A stretch of 64,000 nucleotides of DNA, taken from NCBI GenBank assembly GCA_934101795.1, contig CAKORY010000005.1, positions 4,525 to 68,524 on the forward strand, given 5' to 3'. Below the pieces are notes generated by a model that did not search any database, was not told the DNA's origin, and worked only from the letters and a program-made list of their open reading frames with translations. Shown piece after piece: positions 27,587-36,641 of this stretch; position 1 is the stretch's first letter; each line of letters opens with the position of its first letter. The translations under genes were made by a program, and so were the position numbers. The DNA is from an uncultured Bacilli bacterium. Its GTDB lineage: Bacteria > Bacillota_I > Bacilli_A > RF39 > UBA660.

Positions 27587-28678
27587 ATGGAATATGTAAT
27601 TATAGGACTACTTGTAGTAGTTATATTGCTTTTACTAGTATTAATTTTAAGAAAAAACAATAATAGTGAAATGACAGAAAGACTTGGTCATTTTGAAGCT
27701 AACATTAATAAAGAAATAGGAGAATTTAAGTTTAGTTTTTCCAAAGTGTTAACACAAGATTTTGAACTTTTAAATGAAAGAATTGAAAAGAAACTAACAC
27801 TAATAAATGATAGAGTTAATGAGCGACTAGATCAAAATTTTGAAAAAAGTAATAAAACATTTATGAATGTTTTAGAAAGACTTAATAAAATTGATGAAGC
27901 TCAGAAGAAAATTGATAGTTTAAATGGTGAAATAGTATCACTTCAAGGCGTTTTAACAGATAAGAAAACTCGTGGTACATTCGGAGAAGTAAATCTTGAA
28001 TATATCTTAAATAATGCTTTTGGAAGTAATAAAAATGGCATATATAAAACTCAAGTTAAATTATCTACTGGGGTTATAGCAGATGCCATACTTTATGCCC
28101 CATCACCACTTGGTACAATTGCTATTGACTCAAAATTTCCTTTAGAAAACTATCAAAGAATGACAGATAAAGCAAAATCTAAAGAAGAAAGAGAATACTA
28201 TGAAAAGATGTTTGTTCAAGATGTAAAAAAACATATTAATGCTATTAGTGAAAAATATATAATACCAGGTGAAACAACTGATGAAGCCATTATGTTTTTA
28301 CCAGCAGAAGCTTTATTTGCGGAAATAAATGCTTATCATCCAGAACTTCTTAATTATGCATATAGTAAAAAAGTATGGATCGCTGGTCCCACAACACTTA
28401 TAAGTACGCTTTCAATAATAAGTATGATACTTAAGAATATGGAAAGAGATAAATATGCTAAAGTAATCCATGAAGAACTAAATAAATTAAGTGTAGAATT
28501 TGGAAGATATAAAGAACGCTGGGATAAACTTGCTAGAAGTGTTAAAACAGTAAATCAAAGTATTGATGAACTTCATACAACTAGTGAAAAAATAACTAAA
28601 AGATTTGACAGTATTAATAGTGTTGATTTAGATAAAATTGGTTCTAAAGAAGATGAAAAAATGATTGAGATGAATTAA
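27587..28678 (+). CDS. rmuC: RmuC-family DNA recombination protein
   Basis: A 363-residue RmuC. One N-terminal membrane segment (about 3-21) is followed by a coiled coil (about 25-120) and the RmuC domain with GTFGEVNLEYILNNAF, AIDSKFPLENY and a conserved FLPAEALFAEI. The family restrains recombination at inverted repeats, and the domain resembles a PD-(D/E)XK nuclease fold. AAGGAGA ribosome site. Last gene of the LTA synthase-asnB operon. Confidence 0.9.
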   Translation: MEYVIIGLLVVVILLLLVLILRKNNNSEMTERLGHFEANINKEIGEFKFSFSKVLTQDFELLNERIEKKLTLINDRVNERLDQNFEKSNKTFMNVLERLNKIDEAQKKIDSLNGEIVSLQGVLTDKKTRGTFGEVNLEYILNNAFGSNKNGIYKTQVKLSTGVIADAILYAPSPLGTIAIDSKFPLENYQRMTDKAKSKEEREYYEKMFVQDVKKHINAISEKYIIPGETTDEAIMFLPAEALFAEINAYHPELLNYAYSKKVWIAGPTTLISTLSIISMILKNMERDKYAKVIHEELNKLSVEFGRYKERWDKLARSVKTVNQSIDELHTTSEKITKRFDSINSVDLDKIGSKEDEKMIEMN

Positions 28679-28693
28679 AATCCCAATCATTTT
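28661..28693 (+). terminator. Possible terminator after rmuC
   Basis: ATGATTG, a 16-base loop with the stop codon, CAATCAT and four T. Stem of 7 bp with a large loop, so weak. Confidence 0.35.
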
Positions 28694-28736
28694 CCATTGC
28701 ATAATGGTATCTGAGTATAAGTTAAATGTCAACATA

Positions 28737-28964
28737 TTATTTTTTCATAATTGATTTTGTGTATGGTTTTCTTTCATCAGTTCTATAAAGAATATAATCA
28801 ATACTAGTATTATAGTAGTCTGCTAAAAGTCTTAAATAATCAACTGGAATATTCACTTTTTCTAATTCATATTTACTATAGTTGGATTGGTCTATTTTTA
28901 AATAATTTGCAATATCTTTTTGATATAAATCTTTGTCTTCTCGCAATTCTTTTAATCTATTCAT
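28737..28964 (-). CDS. XRE-family helix-turn-helix repressor
   Basis: A 75-residue protein, MNRLKELREDKDLYQKDIAN and so on, with a Cro/C1-type HTH in which QKDIANYLKIDQSNYSKYE is the recognition region. Nine further in-frame residues upstream are not used, since AGGTGAT sits right before ATG 28964. The gene is divergent from a surface-protein gene. The space between them holds two identical-arm dyads (ATAGTTA-N5-TAACTAT), one over each promoter edge, so it most likely represses both itself and the surface protein. Confidence 0.85.
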   Translation of the reverse strand: MNRLKELREDKDLYQKDIANYLKIDQSNYSKYELEKVNIPVDYLRLLADYYNTSIDYILYRTDERKPYTKSIMKK

Positions 28965-28989
28965 GTTTATCACCTGTAGAAATATTAAC

Positions 28990-29008
28990 ATAGTTATAAT
29001 TTAACTAT
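28990..29008. promoter_or_regulatory. Operator dyad 1 for the XRE regulator
   Basis: ATAGTTA (28990-28996), five bases, TAACTAT (29002-29008). It abuts the -35 of the rightward promoter and overlaps the probable -10 of the leftward xre promoter. Confidence 0.65.
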
Positions 29009-29036
29009 TGACAAATAGGCAAAATTTACCTACAAT
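29008..29036 (+). promoter_or_regulatory. Promoter of the surface protein gene
   Basis: Perfect TTGACA at 29008-29013, 17-base spacer, TACAAT at 29031-29036. A leftward promoter for xre (TTGCCT, 17 bases, TTATAA on the minus strand) lies over the same region. Confidence 0.65.
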
Positions 29037-29045
29037 ATATTTATA

Positions 29046-29064
29046 ATAGTTAAAATATAACTAT
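29046..29064. promoter_or_regulatory. Operator dyad 2 for the XRE regulator
   Basis: ATAGTTA (29046-29052), five bases, TAACTAT (29058-29064), with the same arms and spacing as dyad 1. It covers the transcription start region and abuts the GGAGG ribosome site. Confidence 0.65.
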
Positions 29065-29075
29065 GGAGGTTGATT

Positions 29076-30350
29076 ATGAAAAACAAAAAGAAATATCTTT
29101 TTATAATAATTATTTTATTATTTTGTAGTATTATAATATATTTATTAAATGAAAATCATAGTTTAAAAGAAAGTAGTAATAATTATGAAAATAATAAAGT
29201 TATAAAAAATAAGAATATGTTATCCATGATGCTTGAAACGGAAGCAAATTCTGGAAATTATGAAATGACTTCAAGAAGCGAATGGCCAACAGATGGATAT
29301 ATATTTAATACAGAACTTTCAAAATGTGAAAATGGTAGTAAGCTTAGCTGGGATGATATAAATAAAAGAGTTGTTATGAGTGGCAATGTATCAGATAAGT
29401 GTTATGTTTATTTTGATATAAAACCACAAGTATTATTAGCAGATTATATAAAATCATTATACACAGGTACTCAAGGGGCTAATAATATATATTATCATGA
29501 TGGAAGTTTAGAAAATGGAATAAATGATAATTCATACAGATTTTCTGGAGCCAGTAGCGAGGTAAATAACTATGTATGCTTTGGATCAAATGAAATAACA
29601 TGCCCTAAGGATAATCTATATAGAATAATCGGAGTATTTGATGGTAGAGTAAAACTAATCAAAGCAGATTTTGCAACAAGTAAATTATTAGGTACTGATG
29701 GAGATTATAATAAAGTTTATGGCGCATTAGATTGGGATAATTCAAATTATAAAGAAAATGATGTAGCTAATATAATAGCATATAACTGGAATAAGACTGG
29801 TGAAAATACATGGAGTATGTCAAATTTAAATAAAATAAATTTAAATCAAAACTTCATAACAAATATAGGAGTAGAATGGGCAGATAAAATAGATGAAACT
29901 ATATGGAAAGTTGGGGGAAATACACATGAAAATCTTGGCGCAGTGCCTGCTAAAATAGCATATCAAAATGAAATTGTGAATCCCTCAACGAATAGTCAAG
30001 ATAATAAAACTGAGTATAGCGCAAAAATAGGATTAATGTATGTAAGTGACTATATGTTTGCAGCACAACAAGACAAATGGACATTAGTAGGTTATAATCC
30101 TAGTGATGTATCAAAAGATTATAGAGAAGCAATAAGTGTTAATTGGATGAATGTCGGACTTTATGAATGGACTATTTCGAGATATGATAACTCTTCTAAT
30201 CACACCTTTCGGGTATATGGTAATGGTATTGTAGGTGGTAGCAGTGTTGATAGTATTGCATGGGCTGTACGTCCTGTTTTTTATCTCAAATCTTCCGTAA
30301 CTTATGTTGAAGGTAATGGAACTAAGGATTCACCAATTCGCATAAATTAG
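29076..30350 (+). CDS. Surface protein with C-terminal GVRPV-type (C-lectin-like) domain
   Basis: A 424-residue protein with an N-terminal signal-anchor (YLFIIIILLFCSIIIYLL) and an extracellular remainder. From about residue 125 it is homologous to the much larger protein at 62121: LYTGTQGANNIYYHDGSLENG, NYVCFGSNE, LYRIIGVFDGRVKLIK, and so on. Both end in YEWTISRY, a divergent stretch, then VRPVFYL. That ending resembles the hypervariable ligand-binding folds found at the ends of gut-bacterial surface proteins. The start at ATG 29076 follows GGAGG (an upstream in-frame TTG at 29070 is less likely). Expression is probably controlled by the divergent XRE repressor. Confidence 0.75.
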   Translation: MKNKKKYLFIIIILLFCSIIIYLLNENHSLKESSNNYENNKVIKNKNMLSMMLETEANSGNYEMTSRSEWPTDGYIFNTELSKCENGSKLSWDDINKRVVMSGNVSDKCYVYFDIKPQVLLADYIKSLYTGTQGANNIYYHDGSLENGINDNSYRFSGASSEVNNYVCFGSNEITCPKDNLYRIIGVFDGRVKLIKADFATSKLLGTDGDYNKVYGALDWDNSNYKENDVANIIAYNWNKTGENTWSMSNLNKINLNQNFITNIGVEWADKIDETIWKVGGNTHENLGAVPAKIAYQNEIVNPSTNSQDNKTEYSAKIGLMYVSDYMFAAQQDKWTLVGYNPSDVSKDYREAISVNWMNVGLYEWTISRYDNSSNHTFRVYGNGIVGGSSVDSIAWAVRPVFYLKSSVTYVEGNGTKDSPIRIN

Positions 30351-30364
30351 TAGCTAACATATTA

Positions 30365-30396
30365 AAAAGTGATAAACTACTAAGTTTATCACTTTT
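30365..30396. terminator. Bidirectional terminator
   Basis: AAAAGTGATAAAC, 6-base loop, GTTTATCACTTTT: 13-bp perfect stem between the convergent surface-protein and RNase R genes, with T-rich sequence on both sides. Confidence 0.85.
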
Positions 30397-30400
30397 AAAT

Positions 30401-32884
30401 TTAATTTTTTGTTCTTGTTAGTGTCATTTCCTTATCTAAAGTATTAACTTCAGCATTAAATTTCAATATTCTATATTCTCTGTTAGCTTCTTTAAAATGA
30501 AGTTTAATTTTACTACCAATAATAAGTCTATGTCTAGTTTTAGGATTTTCTAACCATTTACAATCAGGATTATACACATAAGTACCATCCAAAATGTCAT
30601 CAAAATACACAATACCTTCAATTAATTCTTTAGTTTTAACAACCATATATCTTGGAGTAATTTCTTGAATATATCCAAAAAAATCCATATTCTGACGTTT
30701 TAAAACATAATCGATCATATAAAGTTTATTTGCTTCATATTCAGCTTTATCAGCACATCTTTCCATCATTGAAGCTCTTTCACACAAACTATTAAGTGAA
30801 GTTTTAAGTTCATCCATAGCAATTGTTCCATCAAATATTTTATCAATATTATCTAAGATATATTCAATAATTAAATCCATAAGCCTTCTTATTGGTGAAG
30901 TAGTCTGAGAATAAGCATTTAAAGCTAAACCATAATGTCCTTTATTTTCAGTACTAAAATAAGCTTTTTGCATTGATCTTAAAAGCAGGGAAGAAAGTAT
31001 AAAGAATTCTTCTTTAGAGTTTAAACTATTTATAACAGATTGCATAACATGGGGGTCGTCACTATTTTCTATAGCATCAACGCGATACCCCATCGAAGTA
31101 ATTAATTTAACAACTTCTTTTACCTTATCATCATATGGTATTTCATGGTTTCTATACACAAATTCAATACCTAAGTTATACATGTATTCTGCTAAAGCTT
31201 CATTCGTAACTACCATAAAGTTCTCAATTAACTTTTCTGCAGGACCTTGATGACGATGAGTAACATCAACTATAGTGCCATCATCATCTAAAATAAATTC
31301 AATTTCACTATTGCCAAAATCTAAAGCTCCATTTTCTCTTCTTCGATTTTCAATAATTTGTGCAAGTTCCTGCATAAGTAATAAATCATTTACAAAAGGT
31401 TCATAACCATCTGGAACAACATTATTTTCAAATATTTCATTACAATCTTCATAAGTCATTTTCTTTTTTGATTTTATAACACTATCAAAGAAAGTAAAGT
31501 CTACAATTTCACCTTTAGGATTAATTTCAATTTGATATGTTTTAGTAAGTCTTTCCACATTTGGATTTAAAGAACAAATGCCGTTAGAAACTTGTGGATG
31601 TAGCATATGATTTACACTATCAATTAAGTAAACACTGGTTGTATTATGACAAGCTCTCATAAATAAAGGACTATTATATTTTATATAACGTGAAACATGG
31701 GAAATCGATACTTTTAATAAATAATTGTCGTTTGGTTTCTTTGTTAAACCTACAGCATCATCCATATCTTTTGTACGAGCTTTATCAATTGTAACTATAT
31801 TTTCATCTGTTAAATCAACACGATCTTTTTTATCTTCTTCCGTAACTTCAGTAGGTAATCCATAAACTTGGTCAGTTTCTTCTTTAGAATATCTTACCAT
31901 AAAACCATTATTATAATTTATAGCTTCAAGCTCAGCATTTACATCATTTTTATGTCCTAGAACTTCAATAAAATTAATACCATAATAATTATTATATTCT
32001 TCAGCACTTATTTTACCTAAAAATCTAGTTCCCACTGGTAATCTAAGTTTTAGAAAGTCTTTATCTGTACATTTAATCTTAATATTAGTATTACCAACCA
32101 TTTTAATGTTTCCATCTTCTAAAACTTCACATACTATTTCAGGATTAGCTCTTTTAATTATTTTAACTAATGAAATGTTTTTCTTTTCCTTTTTTAAAAG
32201 AACTTTGTCGAAGGGAAGAATTCCAGATGTATTTTCATAAGGTAAAGTATAGGTAATGCCATTAAAATTAACAATATAAAAATTTTTTCTAGTTACTTCA
32301 GCAGTTGTAACAAAATAATTTGATGGCATAGTTCTATAAACTTCATATTCAGGATCATAATAAGCAATTCCTTCATTTTCTAACTCTTCCAAAGCACTAT
32401 GTAATTCTTTTTCATCAGCTTTAGTTATTCTAAGTAATTCCTTAAATGTAAAAGCAGCAGAATAAGGATTAAATAAACTATATATTTTTTCTAAATCATC
32501 AACATTATCAAGTTCCTGAGCTTTGCCAATAACTTTAACTAGTTTATAACCATCATGTTCTTTTTTTACAATTATATAATCTTTTTTCTTAGCACTAGAA
32601 TTATTAACTTGCATTTCCACAAGTTCACCATTAATGCCAAAAGTAATTTTTCCATCAACAATTTTATTAACTTTTGAAACAAAAAAATTAGACGGAAACA
32701 CATAATAACAATTATTAACAAAATCGTAATATATTTTTCCATCTAATTCTAATTTAAGTAAGTTTTTAACAATATGACGTTTTTGAACGTTAGTGATTGT
32801 TTTATATCCAAGGGCATTCTTAATATCATTAAGTGTTAAGCTCTTTGGATTTGGTTTAAATAATTCAACTAATTCTTTTTTCAT
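30401..32884 (-). CDS. rnr: Ribonuclease R
   Basis: An 827-residue 3'-5' exoribonuclease. Two winged-helix-like N-terminal modules (residues about 1-60 and 95-150) precede the cold-shock domains. The RNB catalytic domain carries the conserved Asp cluster in TIDKARTKDMDDAVGL. Next are HRHQGPAEKLIENFM and, near the C-terminus, an S1 domain (FFGYIQEITPRYMVVKTKE). It degrades structured RNA. The duplicated N-terminal winged helix makes it somewhat longer than the usual 750-800. Confidence 0.93.
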   Translation of the reverse strand: MKKELVELFKPNPKSLTLNDIKNALGYKTITNVQKRHIVKNLLKLELDGKIYYDFVNNCYYVFPSNFFVSKVNKIVDGKITFGINGELVEMQVNNSSAKKKDYIIVKKEHDGYKLVKVIGKAQELDNVDDLEKIYSLFNPYSAAFTFKELLRITKADEKELHSALEELENEGIAYYDPEYEVYRTMPSNYFVTTAEVTRKNFYIVNFNGITYTLPYENTSGILPFDKVLLKKEKKNISLVKIIKRANPEIVCEVLEDGNIKMVGNTNIKIKCTDKDFLKLRLPVGTRFLGKISAEEYNNYYGINFIEVLGHKNDVNAELEAINYNNGFMVRYSKEETDQVYGLPTEVTEEDKKDRVDLTDENIVTIDKARTKDMDDAVGLTKKPNDNYLLKVSISHVSRYIKYNSPLFMRACHNTTSVYLIDSVNHMLHPQVSNGICSLNPNVERLTKTYQIEINPKGEIVDFTFFDSVIKSKKKMTYEDCNEIFENNVVPDGYEPFVNDLLLMQELAQIIENRRRENGALDFGNSEIEFILDDDGTIVDVTHRHQGPAEKLIENFMVVTNEALAEYMYNLGIEFVYRNHEIPYDDKVKEVVKLITSMGYRVDAIENSDDPHVMQSVINSLNSKEEFFILSSLLLRSMQKAYFSTENKGHYGLALNAYSQTTSPIRRLMDLIIEYILDNIDKIFDGTIAMDELKTSLNSLCERASMMERCADKAEYEANKLYMIDYVLKRQNMDFFGYIQEITPRYMVVKTKELIEGIVYFDDILDGTYVYNPDCKWLENPKTRHRLIIGSKIKLHFKEANREYRILKFNAEVNTLDKEMTLTRTKN

Positions 32885-32926
32885 AACATACCACCCACAA
32901 CATTAATATAGTTTATTTTCAAAGTA

Positions 32927-32955
32927 TTGTCAATAACTAATTTATTTGATAAAAT
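32927..32955 (+). promoter_or_regulatory. Promoter of the phosphatase-like/pduL/dusB operon
   Basis: TTGTCA at 32927-32932, 17-base spacer, TAAAAT at 32950-32955, in the 85-base gap divergent to rnr. Confidence 0.5.
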
Positions 32956-32969
32956 TAAAAAGGTGATAA

Positions 32970-33587
32970 ATGATGATACTTTATTTAATAAGTAATAATT
33001 TAGTGGTTGAGGATATATCATATGAAACTGATGAAAAAATAGAAAGTAAAAGAATAAATAGACCACTTTCAATCGAAGGTGAAAAACTAGCTGTTAAACT
33101 TGCAAAAAAAATAGATGCTGATATTATATATTCATCAAGTTATGCATCAAGTATTGATTGTGCTAAGTACTATGCATCATTAAAAAAGAAAGAAATTATA
33201 ATAAATTCATTTTTAAATGATTTAAGACTTGGTGACTTAGGTAAAAGAAATATTAAGATGCTTAGATTTATGCAAGAAAGAAATTTTGATTTTAAATTTA
33301 ATCGCGGCGAAAGTTTATCAGATGTAAATAAAAGAATGAATATAGCCATAGACAGAATATTAAAGAAAAATAGTAATAAAAATATAGTTATATTTACTCA
33401 GAAAAGTGCTATCATGGGTTATTTGTTAGATAAATTAGAAAAAGGTTATAATTTAGATGACAGATTAATATTAAGCTTTAATGATAAAGTTATTTTAGAT
33501 GATGTAGAACAGAATATTGATATAATAAAATTAGAATTAGAAAAAGGTAAAGTAATAAATTGTGAAACAATAGAAATGGAGAATTAA
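32970..33587 (+). CDS. Degenerate histidine-phosphatase-fold protein
   Basis: A 205-residue protein with the layout of the phosphoglycerate-mutase/histidine phosphatase superfamily: N-terminal strand, NRPLSIEGEKLAVKLAKKI, DIIYSSSYASSIDCA, GESLSDVNKRM and IVIFTQKSAIMGYL. The catalytic residues are missing. The RHG motif after strand 1 is ISN, the usual Arg after SSP is not seen, and the second His (normally VSHG) is replaced by TQK. It is probably a binding or regulatory relative rather than an enzyme. AGGTGAT ribosome site, with two adjacent ATGs. First gene of an operon with pduL and dusB. Confidence 0.65.
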   Translation: MMILYLISNNLVVEDISYETDEKIESKRINRPLSIEGEKLAVKLAKKIDADIIYSSSYASSIDCAKYYASLKKKEIIINSFLNDLRLGDLGKRNIKMLRFMQERNFDFKFNRGESLSDVNKRMNIAIDRILKKNSNKNIVIFTQKSAIMGYLLDKLEKGYNLDDRLILSFNDKVILDDVEQNIDIIKLELEKGKVINCETIEMEN

Positions 33588-33590
33588 AAT

Positions 33591-34151
33591 ATGGAAGAAA
33601 AAGTATCAATAAATATTAGTGCAAGACATTTGCATCTAACAAAAGAAAATATAGATAAATTATTTGATCATCCTTTACATATAAAAAGAATGCTTAATCA
33701 AATTGGCAATTATGCTGCAGAAGAAGTTGTAACTATTAGAAATGGTGATAAAAAAATAGAAAATGTTAGAGTTATTGGACCAGAAAGGAATTATAATCAA
33801 GTAGAAATATCTGCAAGTGATGCAAGATTATTAGGACTTAAGCCTCCGGTTAGAAAAAGTGGTAACTTGGATGGGGCAGATATGATTACTATTGAAACTG
33901 ATAAAGGTTCTATTACGGGAAATTTTGCAATAATTGCTGAAAGACATGTACATTTTAGTCCCGCAGATGCATTAAAGTATAAAGTAGAGGATGATGAAGT
34001 ATTAAAACTTGAAATAGGTGGAATTAAAAAAGGTGAGGTAGAAGTTCATGCTAAGGTTAGTGATAATGGTTTTTATGAAGTTCATTTAGATACTGATGAT
34101 GCTAATGCATTTTTAATTACCCCAGGTGATATTGGAGTGTTAAAAAAATGA
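33591..34151 (+). CDS. pduL: Phosphate propanoyltransferase (PduL-type phosphotransacetylase)
   Basis: A 186-residue PduL. Two beta-barrel halves carry the zinc-binding His motifs SARHLHLTKEN and AERHVHFSPADAL, with NYAAEEVV and RNYNQVEISASDARLLG between them. It exchanges CoA and phosphate on acetyl- or propanoyl-CoA, here probably the acetate/ATP-forming branch of fermentation, since no microcompartment genes are in the window and no encapsulation peptide extends the N-terminus. Overlaps dusB by four bases. Confidence 0.9.
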   Translation: MEEKVSINISARHLHLTKENIDKLFDHPLHIKRMLNQIGNYAAEEVVTIRNGDKKIENVRVIGPERNYNQVEISASDARLLGLKPPVRKSGNLDGADMITIETDKGSITGNFAIIAERHVHFSPADALKYKVEDDEVLKLEIGGIKKGEVEVHAKVSDNGFYEVHLDTDDANAFLITPGDIGVLKK

Positions 34152-35134
34152 GCTTTTATATTGGAAATGTTAAAATAAATGGTAAGATAGTTGTTGCTCC
34201 GATGGCTGGTATAAGCAATATGACTTTTAGAAGAATTTGTAAGACTATGGGAGCATCACTAGTTGTGGCTGAAATGGTAAGTGATAAAGCTATAATGTAT
34301 GGAAATGAAAAGACTTTTGAACTTCTCAAAATGAATGATGATGAAAGACCAATTAGTCAACAAATATTTGGAAGTGATATAAATTCTTTTGTAAAAGCCG
34401 CTAAAATAGTGGAGGAAAAAATGCATCCAGACATCATTGACATAAATATGGGATGTCCAGTACCTAAAGTAGCAATTAAAAATCAAGCTGGAAGTGCACT
34501 TTTAAAAAATCCTGAAAAAGTCGGAGAAATAGTTAAGGCTGTTGTAGAAGCTGTAAGCATACCAGTAACAGTTAAAATAAGAAGTGGTTGGGATGCTAAA
34601 AGCATAAATGCCATAGAAATAGCTAAAATATGTGAACAAAATGGAGCAAGTGCTATAACTGTGCATGCTAGAACTAGAGCTCAGGGATATTCAGGAAAAG
34701 CGGACTGGAATATAATTAAAGATGTTGTCCAAAATGTATCAATTCCTGTAATTGGAAATGGTGATATCTTATCATGTTACGATGCTAAAAGAATGCTTGA
34801 TGAAACCGGATGTACTGCAGTTATGATAGGAAGAGGTCTTTTAGGTAATCCCTGGCTTATTAAAGAATGTAAAGATTATTTAGAAAATGGATTAGAACCA
34901 GTAAAAATAGGTTATGATGAAAAACTTGACATGATGGAGTATCATTTAAATAAGTTATGTGAAGATAAAAGTGAAAGACAAGCTGTACTAGAAATGCGTA
35001 TGCATTTGCTTAATTATTTAAAAAAAATGCCTGATGCAAGTAATATTAAAAATTTAGTATGTAAAGCTAAAAGTAAACAAGAAATAATAGATATTTTAGA
35101 AAGTTATAGAGCCAAAATAAAGCTTGTAGATTAA
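34148..35134 (+). CDS. dusB: tRNA-dihydrouridine synthase, DusB-like
   Basis: A 328-residue FMN-dependent TIM-barrel enzyme that reduces uridines in tRNA. Motifs: VVAPMAGISNMTFRRI, INMGCPVPKV with the active-site Cys, TVKIRSGWD, TVHARTRAQGYSG, IGNGDI and MIGRGLLGNPW, then the helical tRNA-binding C-terminus. It overlaps pduL by four bases and ends inside the bidirectional hairpin shared with murC. Confidence 0.93.
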   Translation: MSFYIGNVKINGKIVVAPMAGISNMTFRRICKTMGASLVVAEMVSDKAIMYGNEKTFELLKMNDDERPISQQIFGSDINSFVKAAKIVEEKMHPDIIDINMGCPVPKVAIKNQAGSALLKNPEKVGEIVKAVVEAVSIPVTVKIRSGWDAKSINAIEIAKICEQNGASAITVHARTRAQGYSGKADWNIIKDVVQNVSIPVIGNGDILSCYDAKRMLDETGCTAVMIGRGLLGNPWLIKECKDYLENGLEPVKIGYDEKLDMMEYHLNKLCEDKSERQAVLEMRMHLLNYLKKMPDASNIKNLVCKAKSKQEIIDILESYRAKIKLVD

Positions 35135-35148
35135 TCTACAAGCTTTTT
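35119..35148. terminator. Bidirectional terminator containing both stop codons
   Basis: A 28-base perfect palindrome: AAAGCTTGTAGATT and its reverse complement, flanked by T runs in each direction. dusB stops at 35132-35134 and murC at 35131-35133, both at the centre of the palindrome. Confidence 0.85.
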
Positions 35149-36489
35149 AGCTACCATATTTATTGGACCAGCACCAATTGTTATTACTAAATCTTCATCC
35201 TTAACATTTTCTTTTAAATAATTTACAATTTTATCAAAATCATCTATATAAATAACATTTTTATTTTTATCTTTTATTTTATCAACTAACATATCTTCAG
35301 ATATATTAAAAGTATTAATTTCTCTCGCAGGATATATTTTAGCAATAATTATATGGTCAAAATTTGCTAGGACACTAGCAAAATCATCTAGATGTTCTTT
35401 AGTTCTTGAATAAGTGTGTGATTGAAATACTGCCCAAGAAGAGTTATGCTTTACGCTTTTAACACTTTCTAGTGTTGTTTTAATTTCAGATGGATGATGA
35501 GCATAATCATCATAAATATAAGCGCCTTTATATTTTCCGAGATACTCAAATCTACGACCAACCCCATGATATTTTTCTATAGCATTTTTAATAATATTAA
35601 TATCAAATATATACTCATGAGCAAGTGCAAAAGCAGCTAAAGAATTATAAATATTATGATATCCATTGATATTTAAATTTATATCTATTATATAAGTATT
35701 ATCTTTATATAATTTATAAGAATAATGCCCAAGATTATTACAAGTAATATCTTTAGCCATATAATTTGCTTTATTATTTATGCCATAGGTAATTACTTTA
35801 GCTTTAGTATATTTGTCTAATTCATCAGAGTTTGCATCATCATTATTTTTAACAAGATAACCATTTTCTGGAAGTAAACTAACATATTTATAAAATGATT
35901 TTTTGATATTGTCTAAATTTTTAAAATAATCAAGATGATCATTATCAATATTAGTTATGATAGCACTAGTTGGATGAAAATGTAAAAATGAATCAACATA
36001 TTCACAAGCTTCCATAACAAAATAATCGTGACTACCAAGGTGAGTGTTGCCATTTATTTCAGGCATTATAGCTCCGACTTGAATGGTAGGATTAAGACCA
36101 GCTTCCAAAAAAATTAAACTAAGCATTCCAGTTGTAGTACTTTTACCATGAGTTCCTGATACACATAAAGAATTTTTAAATTCTTTCATAAGCATTCCTA
36201 AAAATTCTGCTCTTTCATAAGATGGTTTCTTCAAAATTTTAGCTTCTTTTCTTTCTAAGTCATCTTCATGAATAGCTGCAGTATAAACTACAATGTCAGC
36301 ATCTTTAACTAATTCCGGATGATGTCCATATAAAACTTTAATTCCAGATTCATTTAAATTTTTAGTAATATCAGTTTCATTTATATCACTACCAGTAACT
36401 GAAACATTCATGTTTTTAAGCATTAAAGCAATACTACTCATGCTGATGCCTCCGATACCTATTAAATGTATTTTTTTATTATTAAACAT
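35131..36489 (-). CDS. murC: UDP-N-acetylmuramate--L-alanine ligase
   Basis: A 452-residue MurC, adding L-alanine to UDP-MurNAc in peptidoglycan synthesis. The N-terminal Rossmann domain has GIGGISMSSIALML, the ATP loop is GTHGKSTTTGM, and the C-terminal domain has YDDYAHHPSEI and HTYSRT. The start ATG at 36487-36489 follows a GGAAGGGATAT ribosome site. It is transcribed alone, converging on dusB. Confidence 0.95.
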   Translation of the reverse strand: MFNNKKIHLIGIGGISMSSIALMLKNMNVSVTGSDINETDITKNLNESGIKVLYGHHPELVKDADIVVYTAAIHEDDLERKEAKILKKPSYERAEFLGMLMKEFKNSLCVSGTHGKSTTTGMLSLIFLEAGLNPTIQVGAIMPEINGNTHLGSHDYFVMEACEYVDSFLHFHPTSAIITNIDNDHLDYFKNLDNIKKSFYKYVSLLPENGYLVKNNDDANSDELDKYTKAKVITYGINNKANYMAKDITCNNLGHYSYKLYKDNTYIIDINLNINGYHNIYNSLAAFALAHEYIFDINIIKNAIEKYHGVGRRFEYLGKYKGAYIYDDYAHHPSEIKTTLESVKSVKHNSSWAVFQSHTYSRTKEHLDDFASVLANFDHIIIAKIYPAREINTFNISEDMLVDKIKDKNKNVIYIDDFDKIVNYLKENVKDEDLVITIGAGPINMVAKKLVD

Positions 36490-36641
36490 AATATCCCTTC
36501 CTTACAAAACTATTATAGCAAACATAAAAGAATATGTGCAAGTAAAATAGTAAATATTATCTAATGATGTTAAGGTTTTTTACATCTATTTTTTAAAAAT
36601 GTCAACTAACTGAAAAATAAAAAAGTAAAAAAGTAAAGAAA

